From the NCBI RefSeq assembly GCF_000255655.1, contig NZ_JH636436.1, forward strand, positions 590,985 through 654,984: a stretch of 64,000 bases of DNA, read 5' to 3'. The notes under the pieces are model-generated. The model worked only from the letters and a program-made list of their open reading frames with translations. It was not told the DNA's origin and did no database searches. The DNA is from Schlesneria paludicola DSM 18645. Its GTDB lineage: Bacteria > Planctomycetota > Planctomycetia > Planctomycetales > Planctomycetaceae. The translations under genes and the position numbers were made by a program. Below are positions 9,680-19,600 of this stretch, piece by piece; the stretch's first letter is position 1; each line of letters opens with the position of its first letter.

Positions 9680-9850
9680 ATGTCCAAAGCGGATTTGAAG
9701 AAGATTGATGTCAAAGTGGCGCTCGCAGAGAAGTACGAGCGATTGGCCTCGGTGGCTGGCAGCAAGCCAAAGCGCCGAACGTTCATGTTCCACGCCAATC
9801 ACTTTCGCAATCAAGTGAAGGCCATGCGAGACAAGCTCGGCATCAAGTGA
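9680..9850 (+). CDS. Small conserved basic protein (56 aa), unknown function
   Basis: A 56-residue product starting at ATG 9680, which has AAGGA at a spacing of 8; an ATG at 9665 is less well placed. The sequence is hydrophilic and helical (MSKADLKKIDVKVALAEKY), with basic segments SKPKRR and NQVKAMRDKLG. It has no Cys, signal peptide or membrane segment. I do not recognise a named family. The good ribosome-binding site and compact layout argue that it is real; the charge pattern suggests a cytoplasmic nucleic-acid- or ribosome-associated protein, which is inference. Confidence 0.68.
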   Translation: MSKADLKKIDVKVALAEKYERLASVAGSKPKRRTFMFHANHFRNQVKAMRDKLGIK

Positions 9851-9972
9851 TCGCCTGATTGTTTCATTGTCTTCAGCGCTGATGTTTCGCTGAAATCGGT
9901 GTTCATCTCAAAATGAGCATCAGGCTGAGCAACATCGTGGGTTGCGCCGAATTGGTGATGACTCGTGCAAAT

Positions 9973-10019
9973 ACAACGAAAAAAGCCCTTCCAGCTCTTG
10001 GTGGGGCTTTTTTCGTTGT
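9973..10019. terminator. Bidirectional terminator hairpin
   Basis: Perfect 16-bp stem: ACAACGAAAAAAGCCC at 9973-9988 pairs with 10004-10019. The A-run in one arm becomes a T-run in the other, so it can terminate transcription from both sides. Confidence 0.85.
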
Positions 10020-10050
10020 CCGTGGCGGGAAGAGTGCAGGGGTGCGGCGC

Positions 10051-10092
10051 CGAAAAAAACGTACCGTGGGCAAGCACCCACGGCACGTTTTC
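10051..10092 (-). terminator. Terminator of the acidic-tailed protein gene
   Basis: Minus-strand hairpin with arms around CCGTGGG and CCCACGG, extended by AAACGT pairs with one mismatch, followed on the minus strand by seven T residues. It lies about 85 bp after the stop codon at 10178. Confidence 0.75.
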
Positions 10093-10177
10093 ATGTCTGC
10101 AAGCGACACGGCTCAGGATCGTTTCTTGGATCGATTGAACTCACCATTGAAAGAAGCGGCCGACGCAAAGACCGTTG

Positions 10178-10615
10178 TCACTCGTCGTCGTCGTCCTCTT
10201 CTTCTTCCTCTTCGTCGTCATCATCCTCTTCGTCTTCTGCCACCGCGGCTTTGCGGCTGGGGCGGACGTCATCTTCTTCGATTTCTGCGGTGACCAGTTT
10301 CGCGGGCGCTGCGCCTGGGGCCTCGCCGATGACTTCCTTCAGTGGCTGAATGAAGTACATCTTCTTTGATTTCTGGCGTAGCAGTTCGATCTTTTCTTCG
10401 GCTGCTTCGCGTTGGTCGTAAGGGAAGCGACCTTCTTCTTTCATGCTGCCGTTGTAGACGACCCAAACCAGGCGTTTGCGGGCCTGGACTTTTTCTTTGA
10501 CTCGCTTGGTCTTGGTGCCAGCCGATTTCTTCGTCTTTTTCGGTGCGTCAACGGATCCGCCGCGGGCTTCCAAAGCCTCCGCCTGCTTCCTCAGTTCCAT
10601 GCGTTTGCTAGCCAT
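10178..10615 (-). CDS. Conserved protein with basic N-terminus and Asp/Glu tail (145 aa)
   Basis: A 145-residue cytoplasmic protein of strongly split charge. Residues 1-50 are Lys/Arg/Ala-rich (KKTKKSAGTKTKRVKEKV). A folded-looking core follows at about 50-95 (LVWVVYNGSMKEEGRFPYDQREAAEEKIELLRQKSKKMYFIQPLKEVI). The last 35 residues are almost entirely Asp and Glu. The core has the look of a small alpha/beta domain known to me only as a Planctomycete hypothetical. The acidic tail is encoded by a GAN-type low-complexity tract that may vary in length between strains. GAGG precedes the ATG. Basic-plus-acidic tails occur in chaperones of nucleic-acid-binding proteins; that role is only a guess. Confidence 0.72.
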   Translation of the reverse strand: MASKRMELRKQAEALEARGGSVDAPKKTKKSAGTKTKRVKEKVQARKRLVWVVYNGSMKEEGRFPYDQREAAEEKIELLRQKSKKMYFIQPLKEVIGEAPGAAPAKLVTAEIEEDDVRPSRKAAVAEDEEDDDDEEEEEEDDDDE

Positions 10616-11168
10616 TGCGATCGAAGCCTCTTTCGTTCCGGACCTTCTGCGATGAAACCGGATGAGGCGTTCACCCGGTCGTTTTTGCCGCAGCTAGTAT
10701 AGCTCGTTGCGATTCCGGTCGCCAACTGATCCGTAGTCTCCGAAGTGCAGGGACTCGCGGAACCGGAATTTCCCCGCAGAAGTCGCCGAGGCGTTCATTG
10801 ATATGAGCGAGCCCCCGTGTTCTGGGTAGATTGTGCGAGATGGGCGATGGGCAGGGATCGGCGAAAACGACCTTTCAGGGCGTTTCTTTCGTTTGATTCG
10901 CTACAGGAGGTTTCATCGAATTATTCAGAATAGTTTGTGCAAACGAACATCTCCGGCCGATGAATAGATAGCGGGCAGCCAGCGCGCCTCGCGGGTGGAG
11001 TCCTACTTCGCCTGCCTGTGACGGATGAGACTAGTCCGGGGTGAACCTCGGACTGGCGTTCGGAAACCAAGTTCAGCGACACACAACGCCATTCGGGTGC
11101 CGCCCTTGCGAACGATTCCGCTCACCAGACATAGAGACGTCAGGGAGGAATTGGAAGGAGAATGTTCC
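10616..11168. other. Intergenic region upstream of the BON-domain gene
   Basis: About 550 bp between divergent genes. Upstream in-frame codons from 11025 could extend the BON protein, but the extension (11025-11168) has no signal-peptide character and a strong ribosome-binding site sits at 11150-11165, so it is treated as untranslated leader. No other structure seen. Confidence 0.5.
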
Positions 11169-12398
11169 ATGCGTAAGTACGGAAAGTGGGTGTTGACGCT
11201 CAGCTTGCTGGCGACTTCACCCGGGTTGACCTTCGCTGCGGATTCGAAATCGAAGGATGCGAGCCCAGCTCGTGTCTCGCGAGTCGATAACCAGCGCGTG
11301 GCAGAAGATATTGCCACTGCCTTGCGAGGCAAGGTCAAGGGCGAGATTGGCATCGAATACAAAGATGGTGTCGCGATTCTGACCGGTTCGGTAACGGATC
11401 CAAAGAGCAAGAAGACGGCGGAAAATCTGGTTCGTGGGGTGACGAATGTTTCTAAGGTGGACAACCGCCTGAACGTCGTCGAGAAGAAAAAGACCTTCAC
11501 GGATCGGCTTCGCAGTGCAGATGCTTCGGATGAAGTTGTGCAGGCAGGTCATGCGGGTGAACCCCGTGGACGCGGCCGCGTTCAGCAGATCAATGCCGAA
11601 ATCGCACAGCTCGGATTGGACGACCAATCGAGTGCTGTTCCACCCGCGGCGCCTGCTGCGTCTGGTGGTACGGCGAACCAGGAAGTGGCCGAACAGATCG
11701 GTGCAGTCCTGTCTGCAGCCCAACTGGATGGCTATGACATTCAGATTCGGTTCCAGAATGGGGTTGCGACCCTGGATGGAAGCGTCGGCAATCAAGCGGA
11801 ACGCGCTGCGGCTCACCGTGCCGTTTCGGGTGTTCCCGGTGTCCGAAGCGTGACGAATCGGCTTCGCTGCAGCGAAGAGCCCGCACCACAAGCCTATCGT
11901 CCAGCACAGGGACAAAACCCCTATGCTTATGGACCGGGCCCAGGTGCTGGTCCGATGCAAGGGCCTGGACCGATGCAGGGACCTGGACCAATGCAAGGCC
12001 GGGGCGACGTGCGAGGTGCAGGATATATGCAACAGGCCGGCGGACCTGCGGGTTATCCCGCGGGGGGCGCGATGCCGATGGGACCTGGGGGCGCTCCTCC
12101 CTATCCGCCACAATACGGCTACGCCGGTGGCGGGGCGTCGCAAGCGGTTTACAACAGCCCCAGTATGCCCGATCACGCATGGCCCACGTATGCCCAGTAT
12201 CCCAACTCGGCAGCCGTCAGCTATCCTCAACAGTACAGCGCCAGTGCCTGGCCTTACATTGGTCCGTTCTACCCCTACCCGCAAGTTCCGCTCGGCTGGC
12301 GAGATGCCACACTGCGATGGGATGATGGACAATGGAATTTGATGTTCAAACCGCGTACCGATCGCTGGTGGTGGTTCATGAACCCAAACAACTGGTGA
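11169..12398 (+). CDS. Exported protein with two BON domains and a Pro/Gly-rich repeat region
   Basis: Start at ATG 11169 (409 residues): GGAAGGAG lies just upstream and the product opens with a signal peptide (MRKYGKWVLTLSLLATSPGLTFA). BON domain 1 spans about residues 38-95 (VAEDIATALRGKVKGEIGIEYKDG, then VAILTGSV). A linker and BON domain 2 (about 165-220, IGAVLSAAQLDGYDIQIRFQNG, then VATLDGSV) follow. BON domains bind membranes or peptidoglycan surfaces. The C-terminal half is low complexity (three tandem GPGPMQ units around residues 263-280, then Tyr/Pro/Gly-rich) and ends in an aromatic block (WRDATLRWDDGQWNLMFKPRTDRWWWFMN). An envelope-surface structural role is likely. The gene appears monocistronic. 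Confidence 0.85.
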   Translation: MRKYGKWVLTLSLLATSPGLTFAADSKSKDASPARVSRVDNQRVAEDIATALRGKVKGEIGIEYKDGVAILTGSVTDPKSKKTAENLVRGVTNVSKVDNRLNVVEKKKTFTDRLRSADASDEVVQAGHAGEPRGRGRVQQINAEIAQLGLDDQSSAVPPAAPAASGGTANQEVAEQIGAVLSAAQLDGYDIQIRFQNGVATLDGSVGNQAERAAAHRAVSGVPGVRSVTNRLRCSEEPAPQAYRPAQGQNPYAYGPGPGAGPMQGPGPMQGPGPMQGRGDVRGAGYMQQAGGPAGYPAGGAMPMGPGGAPPYPPQYGYAGGGASQAVYNSPSMPDHAWPTYAQYPNSAAVSYPQQYSASAWPYIGPFYPYPQVPLGWRDATLRWDDGQWNLMFKPRTDRWWWFMNPNNW

Positions 12399-12782
12399 TC
12401 GCCAGTTGTCTGATCGCGGGATTGGCTGGACATCGAGCTTACGCATCGAGTTCCATGACCAATTCGAAGTGAAATTTCTCTGCCCACGCAGAGGAATCGG
12501 TACCCGAATGGCTGAACGCCTGCGGTGGTCAATCTGCCGCAGGCGTTTCTCATTTCTGCTTTCCTGGTGATTTCGCGCGATGGTCGACACGACGGCTGTC
12601 TAACGGCTTGCGGCGGAACCCCGGACACTCGATTGAATCGAGATGTTTTCAAATAAATGACTGATACAGGCGACAAAATCGGAATATTCACGCAAGTCTT
12701 GCGACGAAACATTCGATACATACGTTACAGACGGCGCATTGCCGCCAATTCAATGGATTCGGGGATCTCCCGGAGAGAAACG

Positions 12783-13379
12783 ATGATCAAGCCCTGCACA
12801 TGGACGCGACGACTTGCTCTGGTGGCCACCCTCGGCCTGATGACGCTGAGTAACAGCGGATGCGTGCTGTTAGGCGGTTTCCTGGACACCACCTTCGCAC
12901 TCGGGGCCTTTTACGGAATGACACCCATCATTCCGGTCAGTGCCTACTACAGCGAAATGATTGAAGACGCCTACATCCGGGAAGAGCGTTACGACAAGGT
13001 GCCAATCCTGGATGCAGTCGAGGGTGAGCATGCTCCACTCTTCTGTCAGGATCCGCCAAGTGACGATGAAGTGATGCGGACTCTGCCCAATGATACGTCG
13101 GGCGGCTGGGTCTTCCTGGCCGAGACGGCTCGCAACAATGTGAAGATCGTGACCGAGCCGATCGTCGATCGTATGGATGAATGCCGGTTCTACCCGCTCG
13201 TCGGACCTGCCCGCCTGCATCACTGCCACTACAAGTGCACGGTCTTCTATGATCTGATCAAGCGATCGGACTGGCCGGTTCCCTTCTACTTCAAAGATGA
13301 ATCCAGCCAGGTGGTCTACATCGACCATGACCATCTGATCCGTTGCACCGGAGCCGCGGCCGCCGCAGTCTCCCGCTGA
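12783..13379 (+). CDS. Lipoprotein of unknown function (198 aa)
   Basis: The start at ATG 12783 is preceded by GGAGAG. The N-terminus is a lipoprotein signal: basic n-region (MIKPCTWTRRLA), hydrophobic core, and lipobox LTLSNSGC with the acylated Cys near residue 29. The mature part has several Cys and His residues (DECRFYPLVGPARLHHCHYKCTVFYDLI) and a core of mixed strands and helices. No named family is recognised. It is probably a periplasmic or outer-membrane lipoprotein; the Cys/His cluster CRFYPL/HHCHYKC could hold a metal or disulphides. It is followed by its own terminator, so it is monocistronic. Confidence 0.8.
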   Translation: MIKPCTWTRRLALVATLGLMTLSNSGCVLLGGFLDTTFALGAFYGMTPIIPVSAYYSEMIEDAYIREERYDKVPILDAVEGEHAPLFCQDPPSDDEVMRTLPNDTSGGWVFLAETARNNVKIVTEPIVDRMDECRFYPLVGPARLHHCHYKCTVFYDLIKRSDWPVPFYFKDESSQVVYIDHDHLIRCTGAAAAAVSR

Positions 13380-13405
13380 GCACGCGATTCAAATCCGATA
13401 TGAAA

Positions 13406-13442
13406 AAGCACCGCGTCTGCCTGTGTGGCTGACGCGGTGCTT
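13406..13442. terminator. Terminator hairpin between convergent genes
   Basis: Perfect 12-bp arms AAGCACCGCGTC/GACGCGGTGCTT with a 13-nt loop, preceded by A-runs on the plus strand. It serves the lipoprotein gene (+) and possibly the convergent outer-membrane factor gene (-). Confidence 0.8.
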
Positions 13443-13504
13443 CCCATTTCTGGAACCAGAACTTCTAGCCAGCCGGTCGGCGCGTGACCGTCAATTTCCA
13501 AATG

Positions 13505-15100
13505 TCACTGTTGTGGTTCTGCATTGTTTTCAGGTGCGGGTGGTACAGCAGTGGTGGGATTGATTTCGGTCGGGGCACTCGGCGTGGGCATGTTTGACGC
13601 AGCGGTTTCGTAGGACACGTCTGGATATTCAAATGGAATCAAGCCGCCACCGAGAGCCTGGTAGGTATTGACGATGGCTGACAGTTGCTCTCTTTTGGTA
13701 TCGATCAAGACCAGTCGGGCCTCGTTGAGATCTCGTTGCGCGAACAGCACATCGATGTACTCGGTACGGGCATTCTGAAACAGCTTGGTGGCGATATCGA
13801 CAGAAGCTTCCAACGATTGCAATTGCTCTTTCTTGATCTCGATGCTCTGAGTGTAGTTTTCGACTTTGGACATCCGGTTGATGACTTCGGTGAATGCGTT
13901 AAGGACGGTACGCTGGTAGTCGTAAAGGGCTTGCAACTGTTTGGCGTTTGCGGTCATGTAGTCGGCCTTGATCGCATTTCTGTTGATCAAAGGTGCAACC
14001 AGATCTCCCGCGACCCCATAAATCAAGGATTCCGGCGTCAAGAATAAGTATCTGGTATTGAATGCCTCATAACCCACACCTGCGCTCAGGATCAGCTTGG
14101 GATAGAAATTGGCACGCGCAACTTTGATGTCGAGTCCCGATGCTTCCAGTTCACGTTCCGCTTGGCGGATGTCGGGACGATTCAGAAGCAGGTCACAAGG
14201 CATTCCGGTGCGCAGTGCGTGCAAGTTCAGGTCGTAGAATCCTTCGGACGACCGACGCGCGACGGGTTCTGGAAAGCGACCAACGAGAAAGTTGATTCGG
14301 TTTTCAACTTCGATGATTTCCTGCCGAATGATCAGCTTTTGGCTCTGATTCTTGCGAACTTCGGCCAGGAATCGTTGGACACCAAGTTCTGTGCCGCGAA
14401 CGCCTTCTTTCTGAGCTTTGGCGACTTCGAGACTTTGCTCTTGCAATGCGATGGTGATGTCAAGAGTCTCAAGGCGTTTGTCGAGTGCCAGCAATCCGTA
14501 ATAGCTCTCGGCAATCTCTGCGACCAGGCGGGTTACGACATAGTTTCGTCCCTCAAGGGTGCCCAGATAACGTCGTGCTGACGAGTCGCGGGCGTTTCGC
14601 AACTGCCTCCAGATGTCGACCTGCCAGGAAAAGTTGGCGGCTGTGAGGAAATTTGGCAGTGGAGTCGGAAAGTGATTGCCGCTGCCCGAAAACAGCTGCT
14701 CATCTGCAGCTCCCGCTGGCGTATACAAACTGGGCTTCTCCAGCCCTGCGCGTCCCCCAATCGTGACGAAGGGAAGATACGCCCCGCGTCGCTTCAGGAT
14801 CTCGTTGTTCGCGATCTGAATGTCTTCCGCCAGGATCTTCAGTTGCTGATTTCCGGTCAGGCCTTGATCAATCAGGCCTGTCAGGATCGGATCATTGAAG
14901 AACTCTTCGATCCCGACTTGAGAGGTGTTTTCCTCACTGACCGCACCATTGAAGGTTCCTGGCAGCTCCCTTGACGCCCAGGGATTGCGGAGCTGCGGTA
15001 TCCCACAGCCCGGAAGAATCAGCACGAGGCTGAACACGATCGCGGTTGCGATGGCGTATTTTTTATCCGTGGTATTGGAGAATCTCACTAAGAGGTTCAT
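13505..15100 (-). CDS. Outer-membrane factor of an RND efflux system (OprM/NodT-type lipoprotein)
   Basis: TolC-superfamily channel that docks to an RND pump and adaptor. The start at ATG 15100 (531 residues) has AGGACGAG upstream and gives a proper lipoprotein signal (lipobox LILPGC near residue 30); an ATG at 15142 would bury the signal. The two OEP repeats are visible: the first with long helices (ARRYLGTLEGRNYVVTRLVAEIAESYYGLLALDKRLETLDI), the second after the diagnostic RPDIRQAERELEASGLDIKVARANFYPKLILSAGVGY. The C-terminal 45 residues are Pro/Thr/Glu-rich. It lies 1.5 kb downstream of the pump gene on the same strand, separated by a very strong hairpin, so it may have its own promoter. 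Confidence 0.93.
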   Translation of the reverse strand: MNLLVRFSNTTDKKYAIATAIVFSLVLILPGCGIPQLRNPWASRELPGTFNGAVSEENTSQVGIEEFFNDPILTGLIDQGLTGNQQLKILAEDIQIANNEILKRRGAYLPFVTIGGRAGLEKPSLYTPAGAADEQLFSGSGNHFPTPLPNFLTAANFSWQVDIWRQLRNARDSSARRYLGTLEGRNYVVTRLVAEIAESYYGLLALDKRLETLDITIALQEQSLEVAKAQKEGVRGTELGVQRFLAEVRKNQSQKLIIRQEIIEVENRINFLVGRFPEPVARRSSEGFYDLNLHALRTGMPCDLLLNRPDIRQAERELEASGLDIKVARANFYPKLILSAGVGYEAFNTRYLFLTPESLIYGVAGDLVAPLINRNAIKADYMTANAKQLQALYDYQRTVLNAFTEVINRMSKVENYTQSIEIKKEQLQSLEASVDIATKLFQNARTEYIDVLFAQRDLNEARLVLIDTKREQLSAIVNTYQALGGGLIPFEYPDVSYETAASNMPTPSAPTEINPTTAVPPAPENNAEPQQ

Positions 15101-15871
15101 CTGTCTCGTCCTTGCTGAATTTGAGCTTGTCGGCAATCCCACCGAACAAGTGATATAGGCCGGAAACTAGGTGTGGGTCGCGTCAGCTTGCGCTGATATG
15201 TCAAAGACCTTGCCATAAGCAGGCCATCGAAGTTGTCCGCGATGCTTGTGAACCATTTTGAATCTCGTCGCTGTGCCACGAGATCGTCGATCGAGGCGCC
15301 GATGTGCGCGCCGTGGTTGAACTCCGGACCTCCTCTTTCGTCGAACGCAGCAGTCCTGCGAGAAGTGACGACGTTTGGCGAAAGAACCCGGACCCGCGAT
15401 ACGTGGAAGTCCGTCCCCCCCATGTTCGTACCCGTAGCGAAGTCAACGTTGGATGTCCTGCGGGGAAGCCGGCTTGCCATTTCAATTGCGATTGGCGACG
15501 CGCGATCACCCTTTTCCAGTGAAGGGCCCCTCAAGCACAATCCGGCGGAAGTTGCCGATTGCTTGTTGTGGTCGTGAAGAGGCTTAGGGGTGCCGAAAGA
15601 TGCAGATCTGACACGCGGCGGAGAATGGCGACGGGGGCTGTGTGAAGCGACAGTGCCCGCGTCACGCATGATCACCTTGCTTGTGGCAGGTCTTCGCATG
15701 CGAATGGAGTTCGCCTTCGAAATGACGATCGAACGACCCGGCACCATCGGACCGGTTCGTCCGTCACGACATTCGACTTCTGTCAGTGACAGAAACGCGG
15801 TTGATATTGGCATCCAAGCCAATCGAAGTCCATCCATGGCTGTTCCAAGTACTATCCTATCATCGGATTAC

Positions 15872-15900
15872 GTCTTGACGGCTTCCTGATCCGTCAAGAC
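15872..15900. repeat. 10-bp inverted repeat
   Basis: GTCTTGACGG and CCGTCAAGAC are separated by 9 nt. It lies inside the gap of the efflux locus. Could be an operator or a weak terminator. Confidence 0.5.
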
Positions 15901-16480
15901 AAGAGATTGAGCGGCAATCTCGTTGCCAGATTTGCGATCTGAATAGTAATTTGATCGACTGAGAGATTTAGAAGCAAAAGCCAAAGACAGAAGGTATAGA
16001 GAAATTAAACAAGTTGACGAACTTGCGGGCCTCAGGTTGCTTCAAGGCGTAAACTTTATTGTTTGACGGGTGCCAAGTGGGGTTCGAAATCGACTTGAGT
16101 TTCGGCAATTTATGACGCAACAAGATTCGAAGCCCAGGCACTGCGTGAGTTGCCAAGAGAGAGATGTTACGGTTTTGTTATCTCTTTTTCTTGTTGTGTT
16201 AGCGCGAAGTCAGGCCCTTGCGGAATGCCTGATTGTCGTATGCAGTGAAGGCGTGGACCGGGAATGCCGCACGTCGAAGATCGCGTTGAGGCTGACGCGT
16301 CGTGCTTGAATCAGGCACGCACAAACCCTTGTGTTTCAGGGTGCGGATCGAAATCGGGTCGATAGTTCGAGAGGAGACGTCGGAGTCGACTCTCGCGAAT
16401 CGTTGCAGCAAGTGTGTTTATAGAAACAATCACAACGATCAGTGCGCGGAAAGCGCCGAAGACAGATTGGGTGTCAAATG

Positions 16481-16538
16481 GAGATGCACCTGGATGGTTG
16501 CTCGTAATTTCTTACGAGCAACCATCCAGGTGCATCTC
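16481..16538 (-). terminator. 27-bp perfect hairpin downstream of the RND pump gene
   Basis: The arms 16481-16507 and 16512-16538 are perfect reverse complements over 27 bp with a 4-nt loop (TTTC). It starts 76 bp after the pump stop codon and has no U-tract. Such a stem is far longer than a normal intrinsic terminator. Confidence 0.75.
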
Positions 16539-16614
16539 GAATTCTCCAGAAGTCACAACTCGCCAGATCGCCGCTGCAAATGCCGCCTTTAAGTCGTCGG
16601 CCGCTTGCGTCTGA

Positions 16615-19600
16615 TTAGTGGTGTTCGATGATCTCGCTCAATGGCTGATCGACCTCGTCCTGAATGAATTTCCCACCATTGTCGGTAATCTGACCGAACA
16701 GGTAGTAAAGGCCGGGAATCACCAAAACACCAATCACGGTGCCTAGAAGCATCCCGCCGACCGCGGTGGTACCAATCGTGCGGTTTCCGATCGCGCCGGG
16801 GCCAGTCGCGCGAACAAGCGGGATCAGACCCGCGATGAATGCGAACGACGTCATCAAAATTGGCCGGAATCGAAGTTTTCCACCTTCGATCGCGGCCTCT
16901 TTCAAGCTCACTCCTTCATGGTGTCGTTGCACGGCGAATTCGACGATCAAAATTGCGTTCTTGCCGAGCAGTCCGACCAGCATGACGAGACCAATCTGGC
17001 AATAGACGTCATTGGCCAATCCCATGAATTGGAGGAATAGGAACGAACCAAAGATCCCGACCGGCAGCGAAAGGATCACGGCCAGTGGCAGGATGAAACT
17101 TTCATACTGCCCAACGAGCACCAGATAGACGAAAATCACGACGATGATGAAGATATAGATCGCCAGGTTACCTTTACCCGCTTCATCGTACGAAAGTCCC
17201 TCCCATCCGATCCCGTATCCGCGAGGCAGCGTTTCGGCGGCAACTTCCTGGATCGCCTGGATGGCTTCACCGCTGCTATATCCGGGTGCAGGCGCCCCTT
17301 GGATGGCGGCGGAAGGGTAAAGGTTGTAGCGGTTGATCTCGTTCAAGCCCTGCAATTTGTTGAGCTTCATGAACGCCGAGTAGGGGACCATATCTCCTTG
17401 ATCGTTCTTGACGAACAAGTTATCGAAATCTTCGGGATAACGTCGGAACTCGGGCTTGGCCTGGACGAAGACCTTATAGAACTGACCGAAGCGGATGAAG
17501 CCTTGCTCCCAGGTGCTACCGATGACGATCGAGAGATTGTCCATCGCTTTCGCGATCGAGACCCCTTTTTGCATCGCCACGTCGTTGTTGATTTCTAATT
17601 CGTATTGCGGATAGTTGCTGGCGAAGAAGGTGAATAGGCCTTTCACCTCTTTGCGTTTCGACAACGCTTCCATGAATTTGTCAGTCACTTCACCGAGTGC
17701 CTGATAATTCATCGTGTTTGTTTTATCCAAAACGCGAGTCGAGAATCCGCCGGCAGCTCCGAAGCCGGGAACGGCAGGGGGTTCGAAGAACTCAAGCTTC
17801 ACATTCGACATGGCACGGCCGTCATGCTCAAGCTGTGTAATGATTTGCTTGGAGGTCATCTTACGTTTGGCCCAGGGCTTGAGGTTGATCAGGCAAGTCC
17901 CTGCATTCGAGCCGCGACCCTCGGTCAAAACTTCGTAACCGGCCAATGATGAGACCGAGTGAACCCCTTCAATTTTTTTGGCAATCTCTTGCAGTTCGTG
18001 AGACTTTGCGTTGGTGTACTCGATGGTCGAGCCAGGTGGAGTTTGAATGATTCCGTAGATCATGCCTTGATCTTCGAGCGGAATGAAACCGGCCGGAAGT
18101 TTGGTATTCACAACGTAGATGGCGACACAAAACCCACCGACGACCAGCAACGTCAGCATGCGTTGCGTGACGATCGGTCGCAGGAATGCCGCATAACCAC
18201 CGGTCACTTTCTCGACGCCACGGTCGAAAAGATGCAAGAACATGCCCAACGGCCCACGCTTTTTCACCTGACCCGTGTGGGGCTTTAGAATCATCGCGCA
18301 GAGCACGGGCGTCAGCGTCAGAGCCACGATCCCCGAGAGGATGATGGACGTCGCCATCGTAATTCCGAACTGCCGATAGAAGGTTCCTACGGGGCCGGTC
18401 ATGAATGTTACCGGAACGAACACCGCCGTCATCACGAGCGTAATGGCGATGATCGCGCCGCTGATCTCGTTGACAACCTCCTTGGTGGCGACATAGGGTG
18501 AGAGATGTCTTTCATGCATCTTGGCATGTACCGCCTCCACGACCACGATTGCATCGTCCACCACGACCCCGATTGCCAGCACCAGTGCAAAAAGAGTGAT
18601 CAGGTTGATCGACATGCCGAGCAGTTGCAGGAAGAAGAAGGTCCCGATCAGCGAGACCGGAACCGCCAGCGTCGGGATCAACGTCGAGCGGAAGTCACCA
18701 AGGAACAGATAGACGACCAGCGAAACCAGCACGAAGGCCTCAAGCAGTGTATGAAGCACCTGTTCGATCGAGGCTTCCAGGAATGCAGAAACGTCGTAGC
18801 TGACCTCAAATGTCATGCCCGGTGGAAACGACGCTTCCTTGATCTCTTCCAGCTTGTGCTTGACCTCCTCAATGACCGTGGCGGCATTGGTGCCAGGGAG
18901 CTGCTTGAGGACGATGGCTGCAGAGGGATGGCCGTCGATGTCCGAATAAATGTTGTAATACGAGGGGCCTAGTTCGACTTCGGCCACATCCTTTAGTCGA
19001 ATGATCTCGCCTTCCGAGTTGGCCCTCAGGATAATTTTTTCATATTGCTCAGGCTTGTTGTATCGTCCCACCCAAGTCAAAACGTATTCGATCGTTTGAG
19101 ACGTCTTGCCCGTGGCCTGACCAAGCCGTCCGGGCGAGCCAATCATGCTCTGCTCGCCCACGGCCTTCATGACGTCGTCCGAGGACAGGTTGTAAGCCCG
19201 CATGCGGTCCATATCCAACCAGACCCGCATGGAATACTGCCGACTGCCAAGAATCGTCGCGCTGCCGATACCCCGAACTCGCTTGATCTCGGGAAGCAAA
19301 TTGACAAATGAGTAGTTGTACAGAAAGTTCTGATCGTGACCTTCATCCGTGCTGTAGATGTTCACATACATCAGCATACTCGTCATGGCCTGCATGACGA
19401 TGATCCCCTCGCGCTCGACCAGGGGCGGAAGTCTGTTCTTCACGGTTTGAATACGGTTTTGCACGTTCAAGACCGCCACGTTCGGGTCTGTACCCGGTTC
19501 GAAGACGATCTGGATCGTGGCCTCACCGGCACTCGTGGCGGCCGAAGCCATGTACCGCATGTCCGGGACACCATTGATGGCCTGCTCCAGGATCACTAGC

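Larger units (their letters stand above)
15101..16614. other. 1.5-kb non-coding gap inside the efflux locus
   Basis: No gene is supported. One long open frame on the minus strand (15837-15097) lacks a ribosome-binding site and protein-like composition. Structure seen: a 10-bp inverted repeat at 15872-15900 and the 27-bp perfect hairpin at 16481-16538. The space may hold decayed genes, but no recognisable remnant could be read. Confidence 0.45.

Noticed and set aside
15097..15837. Long minus-strand open frame (246 codons) ending with an ATGA overlap at the outer-membrane factor start
   Set aside because: No ribosome-binding site, Arg/Ser-heavy composition without hydrophobic core pattern, and no recognisable motif; the overlap can arise by chance because the real gene has its own good ribosome-binding site.
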